DNA of 13,033 nucleotides, taken from Clostridia bacterium (GTDB lineage Bacteria > Bacillota_A > Clostridia > Christensenellales > Aristaeellaceae). The notes under the pieces are model-generated. The model saw only the letters and a program-made list of their open reading frames with translations. It had not been told where the DNA came from and searched no databases. Location: NCBI GenBank assembly GCA_017530275.1, contig JAFXMP010000008.1:1-13033 (forward strand). Direction: 5' to 3'. Position 1 is the first letter of the stretch; the number at the start of each line of letters is the position of its first letter. Positions 6,348 to 13,033 of the stretch are shown here, in pieces. The position numbers and the translations under genes are program-made.

Positions 6348-6424
6348 CATATGAAATCGCATAATTTCTCCCTGCAGGGACATGCTAACTCCTGATCAGG
6401 GCCGTTTTTCGGCCTAAGGAGGAG
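6345..6424 (+). promoter_or_regulatory. Palindrome-rich leader with a possible ribosome-site-masking hairpin
   Basis: Three perfect palindromes lie in a row: TTTCATATGAAA (6345-6356), TCCCTGCAGGGA (6369-6380) and CCTGATCAGG (6391-6400). They are followed by the hairpin GGGCCG-ttttt-CGGCCT (6399-6415). CTCCT (6389-6393) could pair around this hairpin with AGGAG (6417-6421), the ribosome binding site of the DUF1614 gene. No confident promoter for that operon is seen here. A function as operators or as translational control is inference. Confidence 0.35.
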
Positions 6425-6434
6425 GAGAAGCAAG

Positions 6435-7094
6435 TTGTCGGTAGGGCTGATTTTGTTAGCGGGCGTTACAGCGCTCGTTTTATTCGGCGTCGCCCAGCGG
6501 GTGCTGGATCGAATGCATTTGACGGACAAGGCCGCGCTCATCATCGCGGCGCTGATCTTTTTGGGCGGTCTTATACCGGATATCCGCATCGGACGGGTGG
6601 CGGTGAATCTTGGCGGAGCTGTGGTCCCCTTCGGCGTATGCGTATGGCTGCTGATCAAAACCGATACCCGTCAAGAATTTGGACGCGCTGTCTGGGGCAG
6701 CGTGCTTACCGCTGTGGCGGTATACGCTTTAGGCAAGCTGCTTCCCGCGGAGCCGGAAGAAATGACCCTTGACCCGCATTACCTCTACGGCCTTGCAGGT
6801 GGGGCCATCGCTTACCTGCTGGGGCGTTCCCGCCGGGCGGCGTTTATTTGCGGCGTACTGGGCGTGATTTTGGCCGATACTGCCGTAGCGGTAATCAACT
6901 GGCGAAACGGCATAGAAACCACCCTGCGCTTAGGCGCCGCCGGAGCCATGGATACCGTAGTGATTTCCGGGCTTCTGGCTGTGCTGCTCAGCGAACTGGT
7001 GGGCGAATTGCTGGAACGGGCTGCCCGCGCCAATGGCCAGGAACCCAGCCCCAATCTGGAAACGCCCTTCCGCAAAGGAGGGAGCCATTCATGA
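6435..7094 (+). CDS. DUF1614-family polytopic membrane protein
   Basis: A 219-residue membrane protein with about seven hydrophobic segments. The motif GRVAVNLGGAVVPFGV (near 53-68) and the later GAAGAMDTVVISGLLAVLLSE are the parts I recognise from the DUF1614 family, whose function is unknown. It starts with TTG at 6435, supported by a long AAGGAGGAGGAG tract ending about 7 nt upstream; no ATG fits better. Its stop overlaps the start of the SpoIIP-like gene by 4 bp, so both proteins are made from one message and the protein may act in the same membrane process during sporulation. That link is inferred from position only. The C-terminus (last 30 residues) is charged and likely cytoplasmic. 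Confidence 0.8.
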   Translation: MSVGLILLAGVTALVLFGVAQRVLDRMHLTDKAALIIAALIFLGGLIPDIRIGRVAVNLGGAVVPFGVCVWLLIKTDTRQEFGRAVWGSVLTAVAVYALGKLLPAEPEEMTLDPHYLYGLAGGAIAYLLGRSRRAAFICGVLGVILADTAVAVINWRNGIETTLRLGAAGAMDTVVISGLLAVLLSELVGELLERAARANGQEPSPNLETPFRKGGSHS

Positions 7095-8182
7095 AAAAGC
7101 CTCTCGCAATCCTGTTTCTGGCACTGTTCCTTTTGCCCGCTGCTGCTCTTGCACAGGAGGACGAAACCGAGGACGTGTACCGGCTGCTGGATCCCCAAGG
7201 GGAAACGGTGACCCTGTACTGCGGCACGCCGGAGCCGGGAGATGAGTACATATCCGGGGACAACCGCCATTTCCGGGTCATCCAGGTCGATCCCGACGGC
7301 AAAGCCGCCCGGATGGAATCTTTGGGCGATTTTTCCCTGCCGGACGTGGAATGGGCAAAGGACAGCGCCCTGCCTGTGTCCGCCGTGCGCCGGGCCGTGG
7401 CCCTGTACTGCACCCACAGCGATGAAAGCTACGAGCCCACCGACGGCAAAAGCAGCATCGAAAAGCGGGGCGGCATTTACGACGTGGCGGAAAGCCTGAA
7501 AGCCAGCCTGGAAAAAGAGGGAATCACCGTCTATTACAGCGATGAAAACCACTATCCCCACGACGCCGGGGCTTACCGCCGCAGCCGGGCCACCGCCGCC
7601 TCCCTGGCCGAGGAGGGGGTGGACGCTATCTTCGACATTCACCGGGACGGCATCCCGGACGCCAGCCAGTACGAAAGCACCGTGGACGGCGAGGAGGTAT
7701 CCAAAGTAAGGCTGCTGGTGGGCCGTTCCAACCAGAACGCCGACGCCAACAAGCAGTTCGCCGCTCAGATCAAGGCCGTTGCAGATAAGGTGTATCCCGG
7801 ATTGGTAAAGGATATTTATATCGGCAAGGGGTCCTACAATCAGGACCTGATGAGCCAGTCGGTGCTGCTGGAATTCGGCACCCACAAGAGCGATAAAAAG
7901 GAGGTGCTTGCCTCCACCGCCTTGATGGCCGACGTGCTTGACCGCACCCTGTACGGCAGCGTCACCGGCGCGGCGGGCAATGGAAAAGCCCCGGCAAAAA
8001 AGAACACCGGAGGCGTTACCGGCGCTGCCTGGGTGATTGGCCTGCTGCTCGTTGGCGTTTTAGTGTACGCCTTCGCCGCCACCGGCGACCGGCGGCTGGC
8101 CTTTGAGAAATTCAAGAGCAGCTTCCGGGAAATGAGCGGCGGCCTGCTGGGCGGCCATAAGGACGGAAATAAAGAAGAATAA
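7091..8182 (+). CDS. spoIIP: SpoIIP-family N-acetylmuramoyl-L-alanine amidase, sporulation
   Basis: A 363-residue zinc amidase of the kind that cuts stem peptides from glycan strands; SpoIIP thins septal peptidoglycan and drives engulfment with SpoIID and SpoIIM. A signal peptide spans residues 1-21 (LLPAAALA followed by Q). The amidase domain covers about 95-290: ALYCTHSDESYEPTDG with H109, GGIYDVAESL (127-136), IFDIHRDGIPD with H184, and LLEFGTHKS with E261, matching the expected zinc and catalytic positions. After a loose linker a single membrane segment (about 313-330) and a basic, probably cytoplasmic tail follow. Characterised SpoIIP of Bacillus is anchored at the N-terminus, so the C-terminal anchor is notable. 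AAAGGAGG lies 9 nt before the ATG. A role in germination or vegetative wall turnover is possible but less likely. Confidence 0.85.
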   Translation: MKKPLAILFLALFLLPAAALAQEDETEDVYRLLDPQGETVTLYCGTPEPGDEYISGDNRHFRVIQVDPDGKAARMESLGDFSLPDVEWAKDSALPVSAVRRAVALYCTHSDESYEPTDGKSSIEKRGGIYDVAESLKASLEKEGITVYYSDENHYPHDAGAYRRSRATAASLAEEGVDAIFDIHRDGIPDASQYESTVDGEEVSKVRLLVGRSNQNADANKQFAAQIKAVADKVYPGLVKDIYIGKGSYNQDLMSQSVLLEFGTHKSDKKEVLASTALMADVLDRTLYGSVTGAAGNGKAPAKKNTGGVTGAAWVIGLLLVGVLVYAFAATGDRRLAFEKFKSSFREMSGGLLGGHKDGNKEE

Positions 8183-8187
8183 ACGCG

Positions 8188-8213
8188 GCCCCGGCAGGCT
8201 CACCCGCCGGGGC
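8188..8213. terminator. Bidirectional hairpin between convergent genes
   Basis: A perfect 8-bp stem pairs GCCCCGGC (8188-8195) with GCCGGGGC (8206-8213), with a 10-nt loop. It lies 5 nt after the spoIIP stop and 16 nt beyond the stop of the opposing glycoside hydrolase gene. The T tracts are imperfect on both sides (TGTCGCTTATTT on plus, CGCGTTTATTC on minus), so it probably serves both transcripts with moderate efficiency. Confidence 0.7.
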
Positions 8214-8229
8214 TGTCGCTTATTTGGAA

Positions 8230-10626
8230 CTACCGATCAACCGGCACATCGAAGGAGGGGAAGCACAGCAGGCCGGTGTTTTCCGCCTGAGCAGCCGCAA
8301 AGCACTTTTCAGGATCGGTTTCGTCAAGCATTCGCAGGGCGAAACGGAAGTTATGAAAGCCCCCCAGGGAAGCCTTGAAATTGGTTTCCCAAAAATTGTT
8401 CATCACCCAGGCGTATACCTGATCCGTGTTCTTTCGTTCAGGATCGCCCGACAGGCGTATATCGTGGGGCGGAAGCGGCCCCATGCTGATCATGGGCGCG
8501 TCGGGCATTTCCACCAATACGGTGTCATCCTTACCGATCCAGGCAATACCGTTTTGGAGCTCGTAATAGTCCGCGCAGGTACCGGGGATCTGATCGATGC
8601 GGGGCCGGAACACACAGCCCGTCTTATCCGCCCAGAAAACGGCGTCCTCCCGGGCAAAAGGCAGGGCCAGGTACACGTTTTCGGGTTCCAGGCGGCTTTC
8701 CTTGTGCAGGCGGTATTCCACATCCAGCCGGGGAATATGGCAGTAAGACGTGAGAATCAGTTCGGTGGACAAGCTGCCTTTTATTTCATAGCTCAGGATC
8801 ACGCGGCTCATGACCGGCCCATAGTCCGTAACCTGCGCATCGGTGAGCCTGCCGAAATCCCTCTGGGTATGCAGCGCTTTGCGGTTTCTGCCCATGTTCC
8901 GGCGTTCAGCGCAGGCGTTCGTGCGGATAGGCGTGATCTCATATATGGGTTCAAAAGCCGTTTCGCTGCCTGTGATCAGCTCCCGGTTGTGCTGCCGGTC
9001 GAAAATGGACATAATGCCCTTTCCCGTTTCCCACTTGATGTGAAAGAAAGGCGTGATCATTTCAAAGGGCGTGCAGGCCCAGTCCGGGTCCCCCAGGCGG
9101 CCATAGGCAAAATCCTGTACTCCGTCGGCCCCGTAATCACATTGCAGGCTGATCATTGGCGGATCCTTGGGCGGGTTTTCTTCCAGGCGGAAAACAGCGT
9201 GCTCCAAAGGCTGCAATTCCACGGGCAGATTGAACTGCCATCCACGGGCTACCCTGGATAACTGATAAGGGATCTCTTTCCCCGTCTTTTCACTCACGAT
9301 ACGGAAATCCTTGTGCCGAAACAAGATTTCCAATTCTGTGCGCGCAATGGCGGTAACCGCCACATGATTGGGGTTGACTGCTTGGATACGGTAATCCTTC
9401 CAGATCACCATGGGCGTTTGGCCCAAGTGTCCGCACAAGGTATCCAGGCACATGCTCACGGCTTCGTTGGCTCTGGCAGCATATAGGGTTTTGCGCATGT
9501 CCAGCAAATTCACCATGGGATGGGCTGGCTGAGAAATGCTGGAGGAAAAACCCCAAGTGTGTTCCGCGTAGAGCATCAGATCGTACCGTGCGGCCTCCAT
9601 TTTCTCTTTGGACGCCACGCGGCAGTCCGGGTCAAGGCAGCGGCAGATATGATATTTCCGCACCGCTTCACGGTAATGGCTCACTGCGTCGGGGGTGGAG
9701 CAAGTTCCGTCCGCCCACCAGTCCGTCCAATCCCCCCGATAGGTGGGAATGATTTCGCCGTGCTTTTCCACTTCGTCGAAAAAGCGGTCCAGGGTGGTCA
9801 TCTCCAGCGTGATCTGATCCCCGTTTTCCGCGTTCCACCGGTGAACAAATTCGATGATGCCGGGGCCGGGAGGAGAATTATCGGTAGTCAGGCCGGACAC
9901 CAGAATGGGGCAGAAATCAAAGGGAAAACCATCCCCCTTGAGTTTTTCTGCATAAGCGAACAGGCGATGCTTGGAAAGTTCCCAATTGGTAAGGCCCGTA
10001 TTGGGCAAGCCGTCCCGGATCATGTAGCCGTACTGGCCGGACAGCTGATGAATGTTGATTTCGTTTCCCAAATGGTAGTGCTCGCTCTGCCACACCAACA
10101 GCTTTTGTCCATCTGGGCCCTCCCAATAGAACGGAAGCTGTTTTTTTCCTGTAGCGTAATGGCCGTGATGGGTATGCACCGCGGAAAGCAGCCGCCGGAT
10201 GCCCGCGTCCGCCATGATGGAAGCATAGCCCCAGGCATAGCCGTTGATGTCGGCGGTCATGGCGCTTTTCATCTCTACGCCCTGTTCCTCCGTTATCCGG
10301 CGGCACTTTTCCAGCGTTTCCCGCAGCACCGTTTCATCCGTCAGGTCCGTGCCGTTCAGGTAACTGCCGGACAGGCCGATTTTTCCCTCCCGGACGAACC
10401 GCCAGAAATCGGCGATATACGCGGGGGTGCTGCTTTCCAGAAACTTTTCCAGCATCCAGAAGGTTTCCACATTCCAGCAAAAGCCCGCCCATCGAGGGGC
10501 CTGCTCCGCTTCCCGCAGGATATCCACCACGCTTTCCAAGTATTTGGCATGATTCCAGGCAATTTTTTCCTGACGGTCCGTATATCCTATGTCGGTGTGG
10601 GCGTGATGAATGAGATAGAATTTCAT
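8230..10626 (-). CDS. Glycoside hydrolase family 38-type protein (alpha-mannosidase-like, DUF5054 type)
   Basis: A 798-residue hydrolase with no signal peptide, so probably cytoplasmic. The N-terminal GH38-type catalytic domain opens with LIHHAHTDIGYTD (5-17), where H10 and D12 match the zinc-binding H-x-D of alpha-mannosidases. TADINGYAWG (124-133) holds D126, the expected nucleophile. HTHHGHY (151-157) and RGDWTDWWADG (297-307) are further family marks. The remaining two thirds are beta-rich and resemble the C-terminal sandwich domains of this superfamily. The family cleaves alpha-mannosides and related sugars with retention, but the exact substrate of this subgroup is unknown to me. AAAGGAGGA lies 6 nt before the ATG. 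A terminator sits within 25 nt upstream, with little room for a promoter. Confidence 0.85.
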   Translation of the reverse strand: MKFYLIHHAHTDIGYTDRQEKIAWNHAKYLESVVDILREAEQAPRWAGFCWNVETFWMLEKFLESSTPAYIADFWRFVREGKIGLSGSYLNGTDLTDETVLRETLEKCRRITEEQGVEMKSAMTADINGYAWGYASIMADAGIRRLLSAVHTHHGHYATGKKQLPFYWEGPDGQKLLVWQSEHYHLGNEINIHQLSGQYGYMIRDGLPNTGLTNWELSKHRLFAYAEKLKGDGFPFDFCPILVSGLTTDNSPPGPGIIEFVHRWNAENGDQITLEMTTLDRFFDEVEKHGEIIPTYRGDWTDWWADGTCSTPDAVSHYREAVRKYHICRCLDPDCRVASKEKMEAARYDLMLYAEHTWGFSSSISQPAHPMVNLLDMRKTLYAARANEAVSMCLDTLCGHLGQTPMVIWKDYRIQAVNPNHVAVTAIARTELEILFRHKDFRIVSEKTGKEIPYQLSRVARGWQFNLPVELQPLEHAVFRLEENPPKDPPMISLQCDYGADGVQDFAYGRLGDPDWACTPFEMITPFFHIKWETGKGIMSIFDRQHNRELITGSETAFEPIYEITPIRTNACAERRNMGRNRKALHTQRDFGRLTDAQVTDYGPVMSRVILSYEIKGSLSTELILTSYCHIPRLDVEYRLHKESRLEPENVYLALPFAREDAVFWADKTGCVFRPRIDQIPGTCADYYELQNGIAWIGKDDTVLVEMPDAPMISMGPLPPHDIRLSGDPERKNTDQVYAWVMNNFWETNFKASLGGFHNFRFALRMLDETDPEKCFAAAQAENTGLLCFPSFDVPVDR

Positions 10627-10647
10627 CGTCCTTCCTCCTTTGCAAAA

Positions 10648-10674
10648 GAAAAAGCAGTGGCGCGCTGCTTTTTC
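10648..10674 (-). terminator. Intrinsic terminator/attenuator between transporter and hydrolase genes
   Basis: A perfect 10-bp stem pairs GAAAAAGCAG (10648-10657) with CTGCTTTTTC (10665-10674) around a 7-nt loop. On the minus strand the stem ends in TTTTTC and is followed by TTTTGC. It lies 1 nt past the stop of the AEC transporter gene and just before the ribosome binding site of the hydrolase gene. It should end most transcripts from the capA-AEC operon, though leakage would feed the hydrolase. Confidence 0.8.
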
Positions 10675-10675
10675 G

Positions 10676-11614
10676 TCATATTAAACCAGTGCTTTTCATA
10701 GCGAATACGAATATGAACGTGGAAAAAATGCATAAAGTGCTGGTGATAGCCACGCATTCGGCGGCCAGCTCACCGTCCCCGCCCATGCTTTGCGCCATAG
10801 GATAGGAAGATACGGCCACCGGCGCGCCGAAGGCGATAAAGGCGCAAGCCAGCGCCACACCCCGCATGCCCGCGATTACGCAGACCGCCATAAACAGAAG
10901 AGGGGACAAGAACAGCTTCCAGGGCACCACGATCGCCAATTGCCGCATATGGCCCTTGGCGCTGGAAAACTGGATCGCTCCACCCAGGGTGAACAGCGCC
11001 AGGGGCGTGGCGATCTTGCTCAAATCATTCATGGTGGTTTTCAGGAAAGCCGGTGGCTGGAAATGCAGCAGCCACAGGGCAAAGCCCAGCAGCGAACTGA
11101 TGATCAGGGGATTTTTCAGAATGTTCAGCACGATGCGTCCCACCTTGATTTCCCCCTGCCCATAAACGCACAGAGCGACCACGGACATCAGATTATAGAC
11201 CGGCACCGTTACCGTCACCAGCAGCGCCGCCAGAGACGTATCCTGCCCCGGAAACAGCATGGCTACCAGGGGAATACCGAAAAAAGCGTAATTGGCCCGG
11301 CCCATAGCCTGGATCATCACGCCGATCTTTTTCGGGTCCTTTTCCAGCCGGGGCACGAAAAGGAACAGCAGCCCGAACTGCGCGAGAAGCAAACCGGGAA
11401 TCAGCAGGAAAGCCAAGCCGGAGATGGGCGTATCATAGGGCGTGTTCATCACGCTGTAGCACAGGTTCACGGGCAGAAACACCCGGAACACCAATTGATT
11501 CACGTCCTTCACCAGTTGGTCCTTGAGCAGGCCGATCCTGCGGCAGAACCAGCCCGTCGCCATCAATGTCAACAGCGGCAGGACCGTGTTCAGGGCAAAG
11601 AGGAAATCATCCAT
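10676..11614 (-). CDS. AEC-family (auxin efflux carrier-type) membrane transporter
   Basis: A 312-residue membrane protein of normal family length with about ten hydrophobic segments in two halves. Family features include FLPVNLCYSVM in an early helix, GRANYAFFGIPLVAM (104-118), and the second-half run GAPVAVSSYPMAQ with an unwound proline site. Bacterial members move small carboxylic acids such as malate, or amino acids; the substrate here is unknown. The ATG is preceded by AAAGGAAA, 6 nt upstream, within the 21-nt gap after the CapA-like gene, so the two are co-transcribed. It ends directly at a strong hairpin terminator. Family is confident, substrate is not. Confidence 0.9.
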   Translation of the reverse strand: MDDFLFALNTVLPLLTLMATGWFCRRIGLLKDQLVKDVNQLVFRVFLPVNLCYSVMNTPYDTPISGLAFLLIPGLLLAQFGLLFLFVPRLEKDPKKIGVMIQAMGRANYAFFGIPLVAMLFPGQDTSLAALLVTVTVPVYNLMSVVALCVYGQGEIKVGRIVLNILKNPLIISSLLGFALWLLHFQPPAFLKTTMNDLSKIATPLALFTLGGAIQFSSAKGHMRQLAIVVPWKLFLSPLLFMAVCVIAGMRGVALACAFIAFGAPVAVSSYPMAQSMGGDGELAAECVAITSTLCIFSTFIFVFAMKSTGLI

Positions 11615-11635
11615 AGCGGTTTCCTTTCGGTTCTG

Positions 11636-12970
11636 TTATGGGCGTTGGGTGACGGGGCTGTCCTTCAGGATGGTCTGCACGCGGGTCAGCGCCCGCTGCA
11701 TCACTTCCTTCTGCTGGCTGTTCATTCCATCCGGCGCGGGGTCCGCGCTGCACACGACGCGGTACTGCATACTGCCGTTCACGCTCTGCCGCCAGATATA
11801 GGTGGGCGTATATTCCGCGCTCTCAAACTGCGCACGGCCCTGACTGTCAATGGAAACGGTCAGGTGCAGCAGCAGGCCGGAAATATCGTACCCTTCCCGC
11901 GACTCGGTAAGCAGCGTGCCCAGAGAGTACGCTACAAAAGCGTTCCGGGTTTTGCCGTCCTCCCCCGTGCAGGAAATGATCTCCATGGGCAGCACCCGGC
12001 TGGTCCGCGTGCCAAGGATCACATCCGCCCCCATTTCCGCCAAAGCCAGCGCGGTATTGCGCTGGGCGGAAGTAACAGACGTGGCGTCTGCTTTCCCCCA
12101 GTACAGGCACACGATCACGCACCGGGCACCCTGTCCGCGCGCCCAACGAATATCTTCCCGGGCTGCCTCCAGGGAAAAGGGTTTCAGGGTTTCAGGGGCG
12201 TCCTTCTGGGTATTTTTGCTCTTTGCTGTCAGCGCGTCCGTATAGGACAGGAGGGCCACCGTGCCGCCGTTGAGGGGCACCAGCCTGTGCTGGGATGCGC
12301 CAGCGACGCTCACGCCCCCGCAGGAAAGGCCGCGGCTTGTGAGGGCGGAAACGGTTTCCGATGCGCCTTGAGTCCCCTGGTCTAGGATGTGCTCGCTGCC
12401 CAGAATCACCTCGTCCACTCCCAGGGTGCGCATGGCGTCGGCGGCTTCAGCCAGTGCGACGGTATCCCCGTATTTACGGTCGGAGCCATTGATCAGCTGG
12501 GGCTGGGTGACCAGGTTCAGATCGGCATATACCTTGCCGCTGATCCCCGCCAGGACGGGGCGGTAATCCGCCGTTTTCTCTGTTTTGTTATACACGGAAT
12601 CGGAAATATCGCTGTGAAAGGCCAGCAGGCCGCCCGCGGTGAGGGTAAAGGTATAGGGCGGCTGCGCAGCGGGGGCAGGCGTTGCTGGCGGCGGCTCCGA
12701 AGGCGCTGGCGTATCGGTAGCCGGGGCCGCGGTAACTGGCGCCAAGGTCACCTTGACGGTGCGCACCGGACTCTGCAGCGGCTCCGGCACAGCGGTGGGG
12801 CCCTGGAGCGCGGCGCTCATCAGGCCGATCACCCTCTGTGCGTCCATCTGAACGTCGGTACTGTCTCCGCGCATCCTGCTGAACAGCAGCAGGCATCCCG
12901 CCGTCACAACGATGGTGAGAAGCAGGGTCAGAACGGTGCCCAGGGACCAGCCTGGCTTGTGATGCTTCAT
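11636..12970 (-). CDS. CapA-like protein that has lost its metal-binding residues
   Basis: A 444-residue protein with an N-terminal membrane anchor (about 10-31), a Pro/Ala-rich linker (about 60-104) and a CapA/PGA_cap metallophosphoesterase-type domain outside the membrane (about 105-395). Family landmarks are recognisable but altered: the GD motif reads GG (113-114), ADLxxxNLE reads ADLNLVTQP (149-157), ANNH reads GSEH (191-194, His kept), LHWG reads LYWG (289-292), and the GHHPH loop reads GTRTSR (320-325). Overall order and spacing, including ILDQG and GADVILG, support the family. Known relatives act in poly-gamma-glutamate or envelope polymer metabolism. This one is probably catalytically dead and may bind a ligand or partner. 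Its ATG lies 7 nt after the upstream stop with no clear ribosome binding site, suggesting translational coupling. Confidence 0.8.
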   Translation of the reverse strand: MKHHKPGWSLGTVLTLLLTIVVTAGCLLLFSRMRGDSTDVQMDAQRVIGLMSAALQGPTAVPEPLQSPVRTVKVTLAPVTAAPATDTPAPSEPPPATPAPAAQPPYTFTLTAGGLLAFHSDISDSVYNKTEKTADYRPVLAGISGKVYADLNLVTQPQLINGSDRKYGDTVALAEAADAMRTLGVDEVILGSEHILDQGTQGASETVSALTSRGLSCGGVSVAGASQHRLVPLNGGTVALLSYTDALTAKSKNTQKDAPETLKPFSLEAAREDIRWARGQGARCVIVCLYWGKADATSVTSAQRNTALALAEMGADVILGTRTSRVLPMEIISCTGEDGKTRNAFVAYSLGTLLTESREGYDISGLLLHLTVSIDSQGRAQFESAEYTPTYIWRQSVNGSMQYRVVCSADPAPDGMNSQQKEVMQRALTRVQTILKDSPVTQRP

Positions 12971-12977
12971 AACGTTA

Positions 12978-13033
12978 TCACGGCTTCGCTTCCACCCGGA
13001 TCATGCTTTCCACCCGGGCGTCATTGGAATTGA
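12978..13033 (-). CDS. C-terminal end of an unidentified gene (partial, cut by window edge)
   Basis: On the minus strand an open frame enters from the right edge and ends at TGA (12978-12980). The visible tail is 17 residues, NSNDARVESMIRVEAKP. It looks like real coding sequence: it ends 7 nt before the CapA-like ATG, which otherwise lacks a ribosome binding site, so coupling makes sense. The product cannot be identified from this length. Confidence 0.5.
   Translation of the reverse strand, partial: NSNDARVESMIRVEAKP

Noticed and set aside
6351..6395. Fourteen-codon leader peptide before the DUF1614 gene
   Set aside because: Its position would suit an attenuator, but there is no ribosome binding site before its ATG.
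6812..7885. Minus-strand frame opposite the DUF1614 and spoIIP genes
   Set aside because: It is antisense to two genes with clear motifs and ribosome binding sites, and its composition is typical of a shadow frame.
8224..9261. Plus-strand frame opposite the GH38-type gene
   Set aside because: It is a shadow of a well-supported minus-strand gene with no family features of its own.
10790..12385. 531-codon plus-strand frame opposite the transporter and CapA-like genes
   Set aside because: It spans two recognised minus-strand genes, is Gln/His/Arg-rich and has no domain or ribosome site.

Overview
The window looks like chromosomal DNA of a spore-forming Clostridia-class Firmicute of fairly high GC. 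The evidence is a sporulation amidase (SpoIIP family), a DUF5665-lspA-rluD cluster, strong AGGAGG-type ribosome binding sites before most genes, and short intrinsic terminators. I cannot name a genus. Most of the window is ordinary chromosome. I see no insertion sequence, prophage, CRISPR array, tRNA or rRNA.

Left region (1-2700, minus strand): a tight regulatory operon reads BlaI-type repressor -> M56/BlaR1-type membrane metalloprotease -> ECF sigma factor -> start of a further gene cut by the window edge. Its promoter (2649-2677) has a 17-bp spacer and is covered by two near-identical palindromes, which points to autorepression. The protease has no penicillin-binding sensor domain, so the system probably senses something other than a beta-lactam and passes the signal to the sigma factor.

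Intergenic region (2605-3215): about 600 bp without a convincing gene. A plus-strand extended -10 box, a row of hairpins and a plus-strand intrinsic terminator suggest a small transcript of about 260 nt, probably a non-coding RNA. It faces a strong minus-strand terminator belonging to the aspartokinase gene. Both sides also carry short protein-like frames broken by stops, so decayed genes are an alternative.

Middle region: aspartokinase (minus strand, good promoter, two ACT domains). Divergent from it is a plus-strand housekeeping operon: DUF5665 membrane protein, signal peptidase II and an RluD-family pseudouridine synthase. A second plus-strand operon follows, with a DUF1614 membrane protein (TTG start) overlapping a SpoIIP-family amidase that has a signal peptide and a C-terminal membrane anchor. 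A bidirectional hairpin separates it from the next, convergent block.

Right region (8230-13033, minus strand): the end of an unidentified gene, a CapA-like protein that has lost nearly all its expected metal ligands, an AEC-family transporter, an intrinsic terminator, and a large GH38-type glycoside hydrolase. The last three are closely packed in one direction, but the terminator directly before the hydrolase suggests its expression is set separately.
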